Part shown: in pieces, positions 35,442-45,782 of the stretch | Numbering within the stretch: position 1 is the first letter of the stretch | Layout: the number at the start of each line of letters is the position of its first letter | Assembly (NCBI RefSeq): GCF_905220415.1 | Contig: NC_059546.1 | Coordinates: 3,100,001 to 3,164,000 of the forward strand | Direction of reading: 5' to 3' | Length of the DNA stretch: 64,000 nucleotides | Source of the DNA: Colias croceus | Taxonomy: Eukaryota > Arthropoda > Insecta > Lepidoptera > Pieridae | Translations under genes and position numbers: made by a program | The notes under the pieces: model-generated | What the model was told of the DNA's origin: nothing | Seen by the model: only the letters and a program-made list of their open reading frames with translations | Databases searched by the model: none

Positions 35442-36430
35442 CATTGAACATGTATTTTTTATAACATAATTATTCTGGCATATTATGTGTTACCATGTTT
35501 TACCGTCCAAAAATTCTTTTGTTGAAGCACCCTCAGAATTGGTCTCAATAATTATGTAAATGTTTCGTATTTTTTTTTTTTTAACAATTTAAAATATTAT
35601 TAAATGGTAATTTTTTATCACCATTCGAATAAGTTTTTCAGATTATTGTTATTTAATTATAAGATCATAAAGGAATCTAAGAACACAAACCCCTTTTTTA
35701 TTTACCACTTTTTGCGATCAATTTTAAACTGATTGAGCTTGCAGGATTAATGTTGGAACAAGTTGAATAGAAATTGAAACGTATTTTTTTATTTATTTGC
35801 AATGAAGGCATATTTATTTACCCCAGTTTCATAAAAAATAAAATAATGCAAAATAAATGATATGCAATTAAAGGGTGCTTACATTTTTATTTATAATTAT
35901 TATTCTATATCCGACTTCAAAAAAAGGAGGAGGTTGAAGGTTCTCAATTCGACCGTATATATAATTTTTATTTTTTTACGAAACATCCTACACGGAAACC
36001 GAGCTTTATAGGACAAGAAGCAAGCACTCCATCGTGTATTTGCTATATTTTCACGACAAACATACGCATTTTAACAGCACTACCATGAATTTTACCACAA
36101 TAAGGGTGCTTTTCCATTAATAATGTGCGAGGAATATGTTTGTAAATAACCAATATAGAATATAATGTATAGTAAATAACAGACTATAATAGAAATATCT
36201 AGGTAGGTATCGCTTCAAAATAAATGAAGCGATATGATTGATGGCCATGATTGTAACTACATTTTAATCTTGATTTGATTTTCTTTAATATTTTTTTATA
36301 TAATAACTAGCTTACCGCCCGTGGCTCCATAAGTGGTGAAACTAGGGCATTGGGAATAAAACAATACAGGTAATTAAAAATTTATCATTTATTAGACTTC
36401 AACACACGAATTTCTAATAGACAGTAAGCT
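35442..36430. other. Intergenic, no gene seen
   Basis: AT-rich. Contains a short repeat fragment near 35915-35940 (reverse of the tail at about 19340-19365) and a repeat head near 36307-36355. Confidence 0.5.
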
Positions 36431-36885
36431 TGTAGCGGTATAAGTTTTCTTCATTTATACCTGTAAAAATAAATATAATATATCAGTATGTGCAACACAA
36501 ACTTCTTAAATACTAATTGAATACTTGAGATGAAATGTTTTTCGCCGGATTGAGGATATTGAAAATTAAAGTAACAATAGCCTCACCTAGACGAAATTTG
36601 CTATTTCCAAATTCACTCATTACATTAACTAGATATTAATGAAAAACATATGTGAATTTGGATTATTCTAAGTGCTAATAAAAATAATATAGTCACTTCC
36701 ATTTAGGTCAACAAATTATTATCAAGTTACAATAATTATAAAGAGAGAAGAAATCATTCTTACCTTATATTTTCTTGTTCAAATTTCAGTAGATCCCATT
36801 GCCGGTTGCTGCCATATTCATCTGGAATAAAAAACTTACATTTAAAAAAGATCCCATGCAGTGTTCAAGATAGAATTTTAATAAA

Positions 36886-36963
36886 TATGGTCAGCCATCC
36901 AAGGAAGAAAAATGCGTGGTAATCATGGTTTGCGCATTCATAAAGCATTGTATCATCATTAAA
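36886..36963 (-). ncRNA. U14: Box C/D snoRNA U14 (SNORD14) homologue
   Basis: Minus strand. C box ATGATGA at about 36959-36953; D box CTGA at 36894-36891; an internal C'-like ATGATT. Immediately upstream of the D box is TTTTCTTCCTTGGATGG, the hallmark U14 element, which pairs with the conserved 18S rRNA sequence ATCCAAGGAAG. By the D+5 rule the target is the C equivalent to human 18S C462. U14 is also needed for early 18S rRNA processing. It sits inside an intron of the proposed host gene. The terminal stem is weak by eye. Confidence 0.8.
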
Positions 36964-37216
36964 CAATAAATCAAGTTGTTCAACTGACAATTCAGTCAAC
37001 ATAAAATGCAAGTAAATTGTTTTTTTTTTTACGTTTTGCTAGAATATCTGATTTTCATTAATATAATTTAATGTTATTATGATAATGGAAACAAACCTTA
37101 AAATGTGATTCACAGATGTATCCATGAAATAATTGATCAGCTCACTTTTAACCTGCAATTAAAGGTACATTAGTTTTTCTATAGAAATAACACAAATTGT
37201 TTATAGAATTACCAAG

Positions 37217-37294
37217 TATAATCAGATAACAAACTAGGTGAGTATTCAGCAAAACCTTTCAGATTGGTGCATGACATAAACTTCATCATTTTAG
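37217..37294 (-). ncRNA. Second box C/D snoRNA
   Basis: Minus strand. C box ATGATGA (37289-37283), an internal CTGA at 37262-37259 (D'), another CTGA near 37248, and the D box CTGA at 37225-37222. Upstream of D' is CATGCACCAAT, nine bases of which (CATGCACCA) are complementary to the conserved 18S stretch TGGTGCATGG; D+5 would point at a G in it. Target assignment is tentative. It occupies the intron between the 30- and 56-nt exons. Confidence 0.6.
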
Positions 37295-37509
37295 CATCTT
37301 ACAAATATGTTCAAACAATAAGACATAATAATAGCTCACCTTTATGAAAGTTGGCTCCAACAGTCCTACCTGCAAAAATAAACTTTTTGTAATTGTCATC
37401 ATTTCAAATACAAGAAATCATTTCAATAAATTTTACTTACTTTTTACTTTCAGCAAACTATAGCTATATTAAATTTCATAAAAGAAAAACCAAATGTGGA
37501 ATTAAAGTA

Positions 37510-37515
37510 TTTATT
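37510..37515 (-). terminator. Poly(A) signal of RpL15
   Basis: AATAAA on the minus strand (TTTATT on plus) about 95 nt downstream of the RpL15 stop codon. Confidence 0.65.
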
Positions 37516-37607
37516 GGCCACTGACCACCTATCTGGGTTGCAAAATACCAATACAAAATCGTATAATGCTTCGCAAACCAAATAACCAGTCAGTGAAAAG
37601 TAGAAAT

Positions 37608-38570
37608 TTATCGCTTGCGACGGAGTTGAAGAGTGTTGCGTCTGATCCAGGCCGCCCGTCTGGAGCCACCCTTGGTCTGTGAGAAGCGATGGCCCTTGCC
37701 GAGCCCACGGGAGCTGCGGCCTGCTGATGTAAGACCGCGCATCTCGCGGTGCTTGTGAACAGCGTTTACGATCCAGTTGATCTTAGGATCGCGGCGGATA
37801 GCCTGTTCATGAAAAAATACATATGTTAATCTCTTATAGCAAATAAATTCATTAACAAAGTTAAGTTTACTGTCAAATACATTAATGCTTTGAAACTATA
37901 AATGTAAAAACGATTTATTGCAATAATCTTACCTTGTGTGAAGGATCAATCAAGATGACTTCAAAGTATTTGTATGAAGAGTCTTGAGCAACCCAGTATG
38001 AGTTCAGGACACGGAGACCACCACAACGGCGGCCGACACGCTCCTCAGCAATGGATTGCAGGTTGCGTGTAGGCTTGAGTTGGTTGACTCCATGACTCTT
38101 GGGTTTGCCGTATGTGGCACCCTTGGGCACTGGGCGCTTGCGGCCACCGCGGCGCACGCGGATTCTGAAGATAACATAACCTGCAAAACAACGTTAGTGG
38201 TACAATAATTGATGATGACCTATGACGCTAACCAAACTTCAACACGTGTTATTATTTTGGGTATGGCGGTAAACTTTCATATTTCAAGTGAATTCACAGT
38301 AGCTCAATTTAAACGAACGCTGGACGTGAACGACACGAACTACTATAGTTACTGAATGAACTTCCCAAGTCGAAGTAGATGTAAGAAATGATACTAACCT
38401 TGCTTGGCACGGTATCCTAGCCTCCTGGCTTTGTCAGGTCGTGTAGGCCTGGGGGCGCGGTGCATACGAGTCAACTGACGATACTGCCATACTCTTACAC
38501 GCAACAAAAAACGCATAACATCGCTCAGCTTTTTGCGATACAACTCTTGGATATATCTGTACGCACCCAT
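37608..38570 (-). CDS. RpL15: 60S ribosomal protein L15 (eL15), three coding exons
   Basis: Coding exons 38570-38399, 38180-37933 and 37802-37608; total 615 nt, 204 aa, the normal eL15 length. It opens MGAYRYIQELYRKKLSDVMR and ends in a basic ...LQLRRKR. The whole chain reads without gaps through RRGGRKRPVPKGATYGKPKS and the conserved VLNSYWVAQDSSYKYFEVIL. eL15 is a core structural protein of the cytosolic large subunit, bound to 28S rRNA. A leader exon precedes the coding start (acceptor at 38580). GC content is higher than the surroundings, as expected for a highly expressed gene. The snoRNA host gene follows in the same orientation. Confidence 0.97.
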
Positions 38571-38839
38571 CTTGGGAGCCTGTGGCAGACCTAGCAACAA
38601 AATCAATAAAAAATTGATCAGAAGTCACATCATCGGTCTGGCCACAAATAGAGCGATTTGAGACACATCCCGAATAACATGCCGGAGTAAAAATCTGCAA
38701 ATTTAGTAAACTATGAACGTTACGGGTAAAATAATTATTCACTGCTTTGAAAATGCCTTTGAACATTAATTAAAGAGGACAATACAATAAATTTGAAAAG
38801 GGATTCTTAAGAATATTTACGATTAATATTAACACGTAC

Positions 38840-38874
38840 GTCTCAATCACACCACAGTTCAATCGGAAAAGATT
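38840..38874 (-). promoter_or_regulatory. RpL15 TCT initiator and first leader exon
   Basis: TCTTTTCC on the minus strand (38872-38865) matches the TCT core promoter of insect ribosomal protein genes, with transcription starting at the C at 38871 and giving a 5'-TOP mRNA. A donor (GAGAC, then GTACGTG) closes the leader exon at 38840, and splicing to 38579 is expected. Confidence 0.6.
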
Positions 38875-39171
38875 GAAGTTTGTGCAGTTGTCAAATCTTT
38901 TGTTGACCATTTGTCTATTTCGGTATTGCCAGTAGAATTGAAATATTTATTTCAAAATCATAATTTAATATTTATTTGAAATATATTCTTATTAAATATA
39001 ATAATTAACTCAGCTACGTAAATAATGCTATAAGTAACGATGACTTTTTTATTTGATTATTAAACGACGATTTATTTCTTTAAAATATTTTTAGTTTTTA
39101 GTACTTACAGTATCTATGATATAACTCCCTTATCTCCAGAAATTTTAAGTAATCTAAATAACAACTTATGT

Positions 39172-39408
39172 AATCTAAAACAACCGCAGCTTCGCCCGCG
39201 CAGTCAAATAAAAATCCGCATAGTACCCGTTCCCGTGCGATTTCCGGGATAAAACCTATCCTTTTTCCCGGGGTAAAAAGTAGCCTATGTCCATTCTCGG
39301 GTATCAAAATATCTCTATACCTACCAAATTTCATGCAAATTGGTTCAGTAGTTAAGGCGTGATTGAGTAACAGACAGACTTACTTTCGCATTTATAATAT
39401 TAAATAAG
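39172..39408. repeat. Interspersed repeat
   Basis: Contains 'gcttcgcccgcgcagtcaaa', 'cgggataaaacctatcc', 'atgcaaattggttcagtagt' and the tail 'tttcgcatttataatatta'; a relative of 23145-23325 and 31895-32130. No gene is seen in 38890-39600. Confidence 0.65.
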
Positions 39409-39601
39409 GATTGATAACTACCCAACTACCCTCCAACTACCATTCAGTTATCTTACAATAAATTGACTGTACACATAATATGCTATTGTATTATTATTAA
39501 TTTACAAAAAAATTAAACTTTATGAATGGAGTTGTGTAATGTGTATATTTCTCTTATTTATTAAAACTGTGATTAAAACCAAAATGATTAAAACTATTTT
39601 A

Positions 39602-40427
39602 TAGGCCGATTAAGAAGAGCTGGAACGTCATAACACATTGCACATATTGTGTAGTGTCTGTGAAGACGCGCGCGGCGTGACGTCATACTGCATACGCATC
39701 ATGAAAAGTCTGCCCGTCTCTCTCGCGCGCATACGTAATATAATAAGCATAAAAAGGGGGAAGAGGACAATTATTGTTTTTTTTTTATAAATACAGCGTG
39801 ATGTTTTAATCAAAGACGTTAGGTATACTCTTGGGTATACTACTAACTATATTCGACGAGATACTTTGCAGCACGCGGATTCGGGATTAGAATATTTTTT
39901 TACTTTACCTAGGTTAAATTATGTAATAATTTTAATAAGTTTTGTAAACAAAATGTAAACGCCATAAGGTTAAATTTTCATACATAGCTGAACAATACAA
40001 CTTTTATTGTACCTAATGTAGACCTTACGTGCTAGACCTTCGCTTTTCTTGTTTCTTGGGAGTGAGCGCACGTATTATTTGTATTGTTTTTATAATAATT
40101 TTATTAATTAATATGACATGAAATTCTATTATTATTTATTATACATTGATAATTGAATGATAATTAATAATTTTATTATTTTACAATTGAGTATGAGAAT
40201 AAATAATTAAGTTACTTTTAAATTATAATTTTACATATAAATTATGAGTGCTTTCACAATTATATTTGTACATAATATATATTTATCTACAAAGCACCCA
40301 TTTTACAATTCAAGTCTACATTTAAACTAGAGTCGCATTTATTTTTGAACATACTGTATAGTAAAATTGCTGACGTGTGAGTACTGTGATCATGCCACGA
40401 ACATGCCAGCTTTCCTTAATCGGCCTG
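39602..40427 (-). mobile_element. Tc1/mariner-type MITE, copy B (826 bp)
   Basis: Inverted relative of the copy at 25296-25933: left end (C->T)AGGCCGATTAAGAAGAGC, right end ...CTTAATCGGCCTG, TA on both sides. About 190 bp longer than copy A. No ORF. Confidence 0.7.
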
Positions 40428-40433
40428 TATTCT

Positions 40434-40985
40434 AACCTAGCTGTTCCCCGCGGTTGCACCCGCATTGCTCCGCTCCTATTGGTCTTAGCGTGATGATACA
40501 TAGCCTATAACTTAGATCATTAAGTAATGGATAACACTCACAGGCGCTTCCCCTTTCGCCGAGGTATAAGACTATTCGAATCGAAAAATCTTATGCTTTC
40601 ATAAAAACTACTTGCGTAATCGATTACAAACACTCTGCGTATTCGTAAAACATCGAAAGGACGCCTGCGAGTGCTCCGCTAAAAATTCCGTTTTGTGCAG
40701 TCAAGTCTTGCAGAAACAAGTCAAACACATCAAATATTTAAAAAGATGAAATAATTTTTCATTTGTAAGTATTTTTTTATTTTTTTTACGTAAATATCTA
40801 TTTAAATGCAATTTCTAATAATCGTCGATGTATCGTTTAGCGATATGAACAAGACGAATAATCGAGTCATGTTTACTCGATCATTGATGCGGCCCCACGA
40901 GACTGTCATGGAAAGAAAATACACAAATTTAATATTTATGAACTAAGAGATAAAGTTGAATTTAAAACGCGATAATGAACCGCAT
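40434..40985. repeat. Repeat element interrupted by ~90-bp tandem units and the gypsy insertion
   Basis: Begins 'ctagctgttccccgcggttg', a common lepidopteran repeat head, whose tail ('gcgttcaaacaaacaaacaa ...') is found at 46140-46195. Between them lie units of about 90 bp (cacgagactatcttgg ... aaccgca): one at 40897-40985, two more after the gypsy element. Confidence 0.6.
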
Positions 40986-41200
40986 TGTTGTGTATGTCGG
41001 GTTGTATAATAGAAAGCAATTAATCTCAATGTATATTTTATTTCATGTAACAATTGTAAATAGTAATTAACAGAAAAGGATTGTATAGAATGCCGTGTAT
41101 AAGACCAATGTAAAATCAAAGATGTCTTCCCGAAATATAGTGTTGCCAGATGACGCTGTGTGTACCACAGATTATCAATATCCAATTTATGGTGCCAACA
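40986..41200 (-). repeat. 3' LTR of the gypsy element
   Basis: 215 bp, nearly identical to 45564-45778; preceded on the coding strand by the polypurine tract. Confidence 0.9.
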
Positions 41201-41218
41201 CTCTCCCTCGTTATAAAT

Positions 41219-44200
41219 TCAAAGGTTCAATCTGTTTGGAGGTCTTCTCATCCTAGTACTACGACGGATTTCAATTCTGGACGGTGTAGGTTCATGTGTA
41301 TCTGGAATTGTTTCTGGTACAAGGTTTTCTGGTTGGTAATTTCCTGGACTTTCTACTGGCTGTGTAGATGATCTTCTTCGAGTAGGACTTGTATGTAATA
41401 TTACTGTAGGGCTAGGTTGTATGCATTCTTTTTCAGGTGAAGCTGGTGTAGGTGAATTCTCTTGCAGGTACATTGGTCGGTAAGTATCTGGTGTATTAAA
41501 GTTCTCACTCAAACAAGATGTCTTTATTATCTGATCAATATGTCTGTGATGTATCTTTCCATCTACTTCCACCTCGTAATGTAATTTTCCTTTCCTCTCT
41601 AATATTCTTCCAAATTTCCATTTGTTACTATCATACATCCTTATTTGTACTCTATCCCCTGGTTTAAACTCTTTGTTTACCTTTAATTCTTCATTGTTGC
41701 AATCTCTAACTTCTTGTTTTCTTTTCACTAAATCTATTCTTGTTCTATATATTCTTTTAAACATCATTTCTCCTGGACTCTGCCCTGTAGAGCTATTAGG
41801 TGTTTTTCTATACATCATTAAAAATCTTTGTAACTTATCTTGTACAGATCCTTCTTCGTTCATCATTGCTTTAAGTTTATTTTTAACCGTTTGTACATAT
41901 CTTTCTGCTTGACCATTTGTAGATGGGTGAAATGGTGCTGTAAACTTTGCTTGAATTCCATTTTCCTTTAAAAATCTTAACATTTCCTCTGATCTAAATT
42001 GTCTTCCATTATCAGATACTTGGGTAACTGGTAAGCCAAACGTAGTATAGATTTTCTTTAAAATATTAATAGTAGCTGTAGCTGTGATAGAAGTAGTAGG
42101 TATTACCTCTAACCATTTTGTGTAGGCATCTACCACAATAAGAAAATATTGATTCATGAATGGTCCTGCGTAATCAATATGAATTCTACTCCATGGTTCT
42201 TTCGGATATTCCCAGATGTGTATAGGTACTTTAGTAGGGTTGTTCTTCATTAAACAGCATGTTTTACATTGCTTTACCATGTTCTCTATATCCATGTCTA
42301 TATTCTTCCACCAGACGTAGCTTCTGGCTAACGCCTTCATCTTCACAATACCGGTGTGAGCTGTATGTAGTTCTTTTAATATTTGAGGTTGTAATTTTTT
42401 AGGTATTACAATTCTTATGCCATAAAATATGCAATTGTTTTGTAACGAATATTCGTATAGTCTTCCTGTATCTTCTCTTCCTGACTGTATCTCTATGTAT
42501 AATTTTTGTAACTCAGGGTCAGTGGCTGTAGCTTCTCTTATTTCCTTTAATGAAACTGGCATTTCTGCAATTTGATTTAGGTAAAACGCTTCATCGTCTG
42601 TCATTGTCTCATTCCTATCAGTTGTATCTGTATATTGTATTCTTGAAAAATAGTCGGCATTCGCATGTTCTGTAGTCTTCCTTACTCGTATCTCATAGTC
42701 AAATCCTGCTAAAAAGTTTGCATAGTGTACTAGTCGTATGGCTGTTGTAGCTGGTGTAACTTTCTCTGGGTGTAAAATTCTAGCTAATGGTTGATTATCT
42801 ACAATGAGTAATATCTTCCTGCCGTAACAATATTGAAAAAATTTCTTTAATCCCCATACTAGAGCTGCTGCTTCTTTATCCAACTGACTGTAACCTTTTT
42901 CTGCTTTAGTTAAAGATCTTGATGCAAATGCTATAGGTCGTTCAGTTTTATCCGGCATAATGTGTGATAAAACAGCTCCATATCCTGTAGGAGATGCGTC
43001 TGTAGCTAATGTGACAGGTAAGTTCTCATGGAATGGTATAAGTACTCTTTCTCCACATAGTTCATTTTTCAACTCTTGAAATGCTTGTTCACATTCTTTA
43101 TTCCATATAAATTTTGTATCTTTCTGTAATAGCTTGTATAAAGGATTTAGTTTAGATGCCAAATTAGATATAAATTGTTGATAATAATTTATCATTCCTA
43201 AGAAAGTACGTAGAGATGTAACATCTGTGGGACGTGGGCTATTCTTTATATCATTTATCTTTTCTTCTGTAGGGTGTAATCCTTTTTCATTTATTTTATG
43301 TCCCAAATATGTAACTGATTTTTGAAAAAATTGACACTTCTTCCTGTTTAGATGTAATCCACATTCTTTAAGTTTATTAAATACCTTTCGGATTCTTTGT
43401 AGTAATTGTATGTATGAATGTCCTTGTAAAGCGATATCATCGAAAAAACAAGCTGTACCGTCTAATCCTTGTAGTGTCTGATCCATGTATCTTTGCCAAA
43501 CATTTGGTGCTATTTTCACACCGAACATCAGTCTTCTTACTTTGTATGTGCCCTTACATGTACTTATGGCTTGCATCTCTGCTGTATCATCACTTGTCTT
43601 CATATGTAAATACGCTTGGTTAATGTCCAATGTACAAAAATATTTACCACCGCTGAGCTTTGAAAATATCTCTTCAACTCGGGGAATTGGATAATTGTCA
43701 TTCTCTAGGTTTTTATTTAATGTAGCTCTGTAGTCGGCACATAGTCGTACCTTTCCATTATGTTTCAACACGGGGACAATTGGTGTACCCCACTGTGAGT
43801 ATGTAACCTTTTCTAATATGCCTTCTTTTTCTAATCTGTCAATTTCTGCCTCTACTTGATTTTTCAATGCAAATGGTACTGGGCGTGGCTTTAAGTAAAC
43901 TGGAACTGAACCTTCTTTCAATTTAAATGCTGCTTGATAATCTTTAATTTCACCTATTTCTTCTGTAAATAACTCTTTATATTCTTCTAATAATGTTTGT
44001 AATTTATATTTGAATTCTTTCTCTGTTATGTCTTGTTCTTCTTTGTATATTGTATTTAATTCAAAATTTAAGTTCAATTTTCTAAGCCATTCTCTTCCAA
44101 CTACGGTGTCTACTTCGCGGTCAATTACAAAGATTCTTCCTTCAATAACTGTGTTCTTATACTGAATATTTAAATTACAAGTTCCTAATGGGTGTATTAT

Positions 44201-45367
44201 TTCTCCTGTGTATGTTCTTAACTTTACTGATGTATTTTTAAGTTTCAGATTACTAAAATATTTCTCATAAAAATTTGTTGAGCATGTAGTAACTGCAGCG
44301 CCTGTATCCAGTTCCAAAGTATGTATTTTTCCATTTAATAATAAGGTTATGTTAAATTTATCACTGTGTATGTTATTGTTAAATATCTTATGTATTTCAT
44401 ATATTTCATCTTCCTCGTTGAATTGATCCTGTACTAAGTCAAGTTGTTTTTGATCTTTGAAACATACCGATTGTATATGTCCCTTTATCTTACATTTCTT
44501 GCAAAATAGTTTATCTTTCAAACGGCATTGTCTTGCTGTATGGTTTTCTTTGCCACAGCGAAAACATTTTATTTCTCTCTTCTTCTTGTGATATGAATTG
44601 TATGATTTATTTATATTTTTTCTTTTGTATGTATTTATTTTTGTAGGTTGCTGTATGTTTGTTTTAATTTTGAAATGATTTGATTTTGTTGAAATTTTGT
44701 TAATGTTTACTTGGCCAGAACACATTTCTTTTGTTTCAGCTTTTGATGTCTCAATCGCCATTGCAATCTTAATTAAATCATCAACCTTTGTAGATGAGCT
44801 TTCTTGTAGTAATCTTTCTTTTATTTCTGTACTCCGGAGACCTCGTATGAATTGTACTCGCAGATGAGTTTCAAATGTGCTGTGTTGACAGCTCGCACAT
44901 TTAAAGTTACATTTTCCCCCTAGTTCTTTTAAACCAGCAACATAATTCGAAATACTTTCACATTCGTATTGTTGTCTTAAACAAAATTTGTGCTGTTGGG
45001 CTACTTCACCGGGTTCAGGTGCGATATGGTTTTTCAATAATTGTATCAGGTCATAATATGATTTAGTTTTCGGAGAATCAGGTGCTGTAATATTTTGTAA
45101 AACTTGGTAGTATTTAGGACCAATGCAGTTCAGAAAAATCTGTGATTTTGTTTTATCATTTGTGACTCCTTTTAAATTAATGTAATTTTCTAACCTTTGT
45201 AAATACGATGCGAAACTTTCATTGTTTTCGTCGTATGGTTGTAATGTAATTCCACTCACCGATTTATCCGTATTTTGTAATTGTTGTTGTAATTGCGCTT
45301 GTTGTACTTGAATTCCTCGAATAGTTTCTAACATTTGAGATAATACTTGCCCCAATTGCTGTTCCAT
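41219..45367 (-). CDS. Gypsy gag-pol polyprotein, 1382 aa, single frame
   Basis: ATG start at 45367. The gag part (1-~260) begins with a Gln-rich coiled stretch; two zinc knuckles follow, CFRCGKENHTARQC (about 268-281) and CKKCKIKGHIQSVC (about 289-302). Aspartic protease LELDTGAA has its catalytic Asp near 354. The reverse transcriptase shows LDINQAY (about 580) and FFDDI (641-645, the YVDD-box position). RNase H has LATDASPTGYGAVL (Asp near 790). Integrase has an HHCC finger (H1001/H1004, C1034/C1037) and the DDE triad near D1065, D1119 and E1155. Gag and pol share one frame, so no frameshift is needed. All motifs are present; it may be active. Confidence 0.95.
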   Translation of the reverse strand: MEQQLGQVLSQMLETIRGIQVQQAQLQQQLQNTDKSVSGITLQPYDENNESFASYLQRLENYINLKGVTNDKTKSQIFLNCIGPKYYQVLQNITAPDSPKTKSYYDLIQLLKNHIAPEPGEVAQQHKFCLRQQYECESISNYVAGLKELGGKCNFKCASCQHSTFETHLRVQFIRGLRSTEIKERLLQESSSTKVDDLIKIAMAIETSKAETKEMCSGQVNINKISTKSNHFKIKTNIQQPTKINTYKRKNINKSYNSYHKKKREIKCFRCGKENHTARQCRLKDKLFCKKCKIKGHIQSVCFKDQKQLDLVQDQFNEEDEIYEIHKIFNNNIHSDKFNITLLLNGKIHTLELDTGAAVTTCSTNFYEKYFSNLKLKNTSVKLRTYTGEIIHPLGTCNLNIQYKNTVIEGRIFVIDREVDTVVGREWLRKLNLNFELNTIYKEEQDITEKEFKYKLQTLLEEYKELFTEEIGEIKDYQAAFKLKEGSVPVYLKPRPVPFALKNQVEAEIDRLEKEGILEKVTYSQWGTPIVPVLKHNGKVRLCADYRATLNKNLENDNYPIPRVEEIFSKLSGGKYFCTLDINQAYLHMKTSDDTAEMQAISTCKGTYKVRRLMFGVKIAPNVWQRYMDQTLQGLDGTACFFDDIALQGHSYIQLLQRIRKVFNKLKECGLHLNRKKCQFFQKSVTYLGHKINEKGLHPTEEKINDIKNSPRPTDVTSLRTFLGMINYYQQFISNLASKLNPLYKLLQKDTKFIWNKECEQAFQELKNELCGERVLIPFHENLPVTLATDASPTGYGAVLSHIMPDKTERPIAFASRSLTKAEKGYSQLDKEAAALVWGLKKFFQYCYGRKILLIVDNQPLARILHPEKVTPATTAIRLVHYANFLAGFDYEIRVRKTTEHANADYFSRIQYTDTTDRNETMTDDEAFYLNQIAEMPVSLKEIREATATDPELQKLYIEIQSGREDTGRLYEYSLQNNCIFYGIRIVIPKKLQPQILKELHTAHTGIVKMKALARSYVWWKNIDMDIENMVKQCKTCCLMKNNPTKVPIHIWEYPKEPWSRIHIDYAGPFMNQYFLIVVDAYTKWLEVIPTTSITATATINILKKIYTTFGLPVTQVSDNGRQFRSEEMLRFLKENGIQAKFTAPFHPSTNGQAERYVQTVKNKLKAMMNEEGSVQDKLQRFLMMYRKTPNSSTGQSPGEMMFKRIYRTRIDLVKRKQEVRDCNNEELKVNKEFKPGDRVQIRMYDSNKWKFGRILERKGKLHYEVEVDGKIHHRHIDQIIKTSCLSENFNTPDTYRPMYLQENSPTPASPEKECIQPSPTVILHTSPTRRRSSTQPVESPGNYQPENLVPETIPDTHEPTPSRIEIRRSTRMRRPPNRLNL

Positions 45368-45563
45368 TTTGCGTACTTGTAATGTATTGTATATTATTGT
45401 AAAGGAAAAAGGAGGTTGTGAAGCGGGTTATCATCACGGGATGTGGAACCCTTGGAACAAAGGAAAAGGTGTTAGGAGCACATGGGTCGACGTACCTACG
45501 CACGATGTTCTTCACTTGAATATTAGTATTGAATTTCCACTTCCTCCGTCCTCGTCGCCAATC

Positions 45564-45778
45564 TGTTATGTATGTCGGGTTGTATAATAGAAAGCAATTA
45601 ATCTCAATGTATATTTTATTTCATGTAACAATTGTAAATAGTAATTAACAGAAAAGGATTGTATAGAATGCCGTGTATAAGACCAATGTAAAATCAAAGA
45701 TGTCTTCCCGAAATATAGTGTTGCCAGATGACGCTGTGTGTACCACAGATTATCAATATCCAATTTATGGTGCCAACA
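45564..45778 (-). repeat. 5' LTR of the gypsy element
   Basis: 215 bp; followed on the coding strand by GATTGGCGACGAGGACG, the likely tRNA primer-binding site. Confidence 0.9.
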
Positions 45779-45782
45779 ATTT

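Larger units (their letters stand above)
36430..37484 (-). ncRNA. Candidate snoRNA host gene (small spliced transcript)
   Basis: On the minus strand short exons with clean splice sites are seen: about 37484-37441 (donor GTAAGTAAA), 37369-37340, 37152-37097, 36821-36764, and a last exon from 36460. They are 30-58 nt long and contain only a short open frame that stops (AG|A TGA) at the start of the fourth exon, so protein coding looks unlikely. The first exon begins at a pyrimidine tract (TTTTTCTTTTATG) like the TCT/TOP starts of ribosomal-protein and snoRNA host genes. Two introns each carry a box C/D snoRNA. The start abuts the RpL15 poly(A) signal (37515-37510). Exon assignment is by splice motif only. 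Confidence 0.55.
40986..45778 (-). mobile_element. Intact Ty3/gypsy LTR retrotransposon, 4.8 kb
   Basis: Two 215-bp LTRs (40986-41200 and 45564-45778; TGTT...AACA) differ at one position that I can see (TGTTG versus TGTTA), so insertion is recent. On the minus strand the order is 5' LTR (45778-45564), primer-binding region starting near TGGCGACGAGGACG, one gag-pol ORF, a purine tract (ACGAGGGAGAG) and the 3' LTR. There is no env ORF. Target duplication is not clean: flanks GCAT and ATTT share only AT. Confidence 0.95.

Noticed and set aside
36764..37369. Coding gene from exons reading VGLLEPTFIK + VKSELINYFMDTSVNHIL
   Set aside because: The frame stops right after entering the next exon and has no start or known domain; non-coding snoRNA host fits better.
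38205..38360. TGATGATGA on the plus strand in an RpL15 intron
   Set aside because: Antisense to the host transcript and without a well-placed D box or terminal stem.
38600..38660. Possible box C/D snoRNA in the RpL15 leader intron (GATGATGTGACTTCTGA on minus)
   Set aside because: The C and D boxes are only about 8 nt apart, too close for a snoRNA, and no second D box is placed properly.
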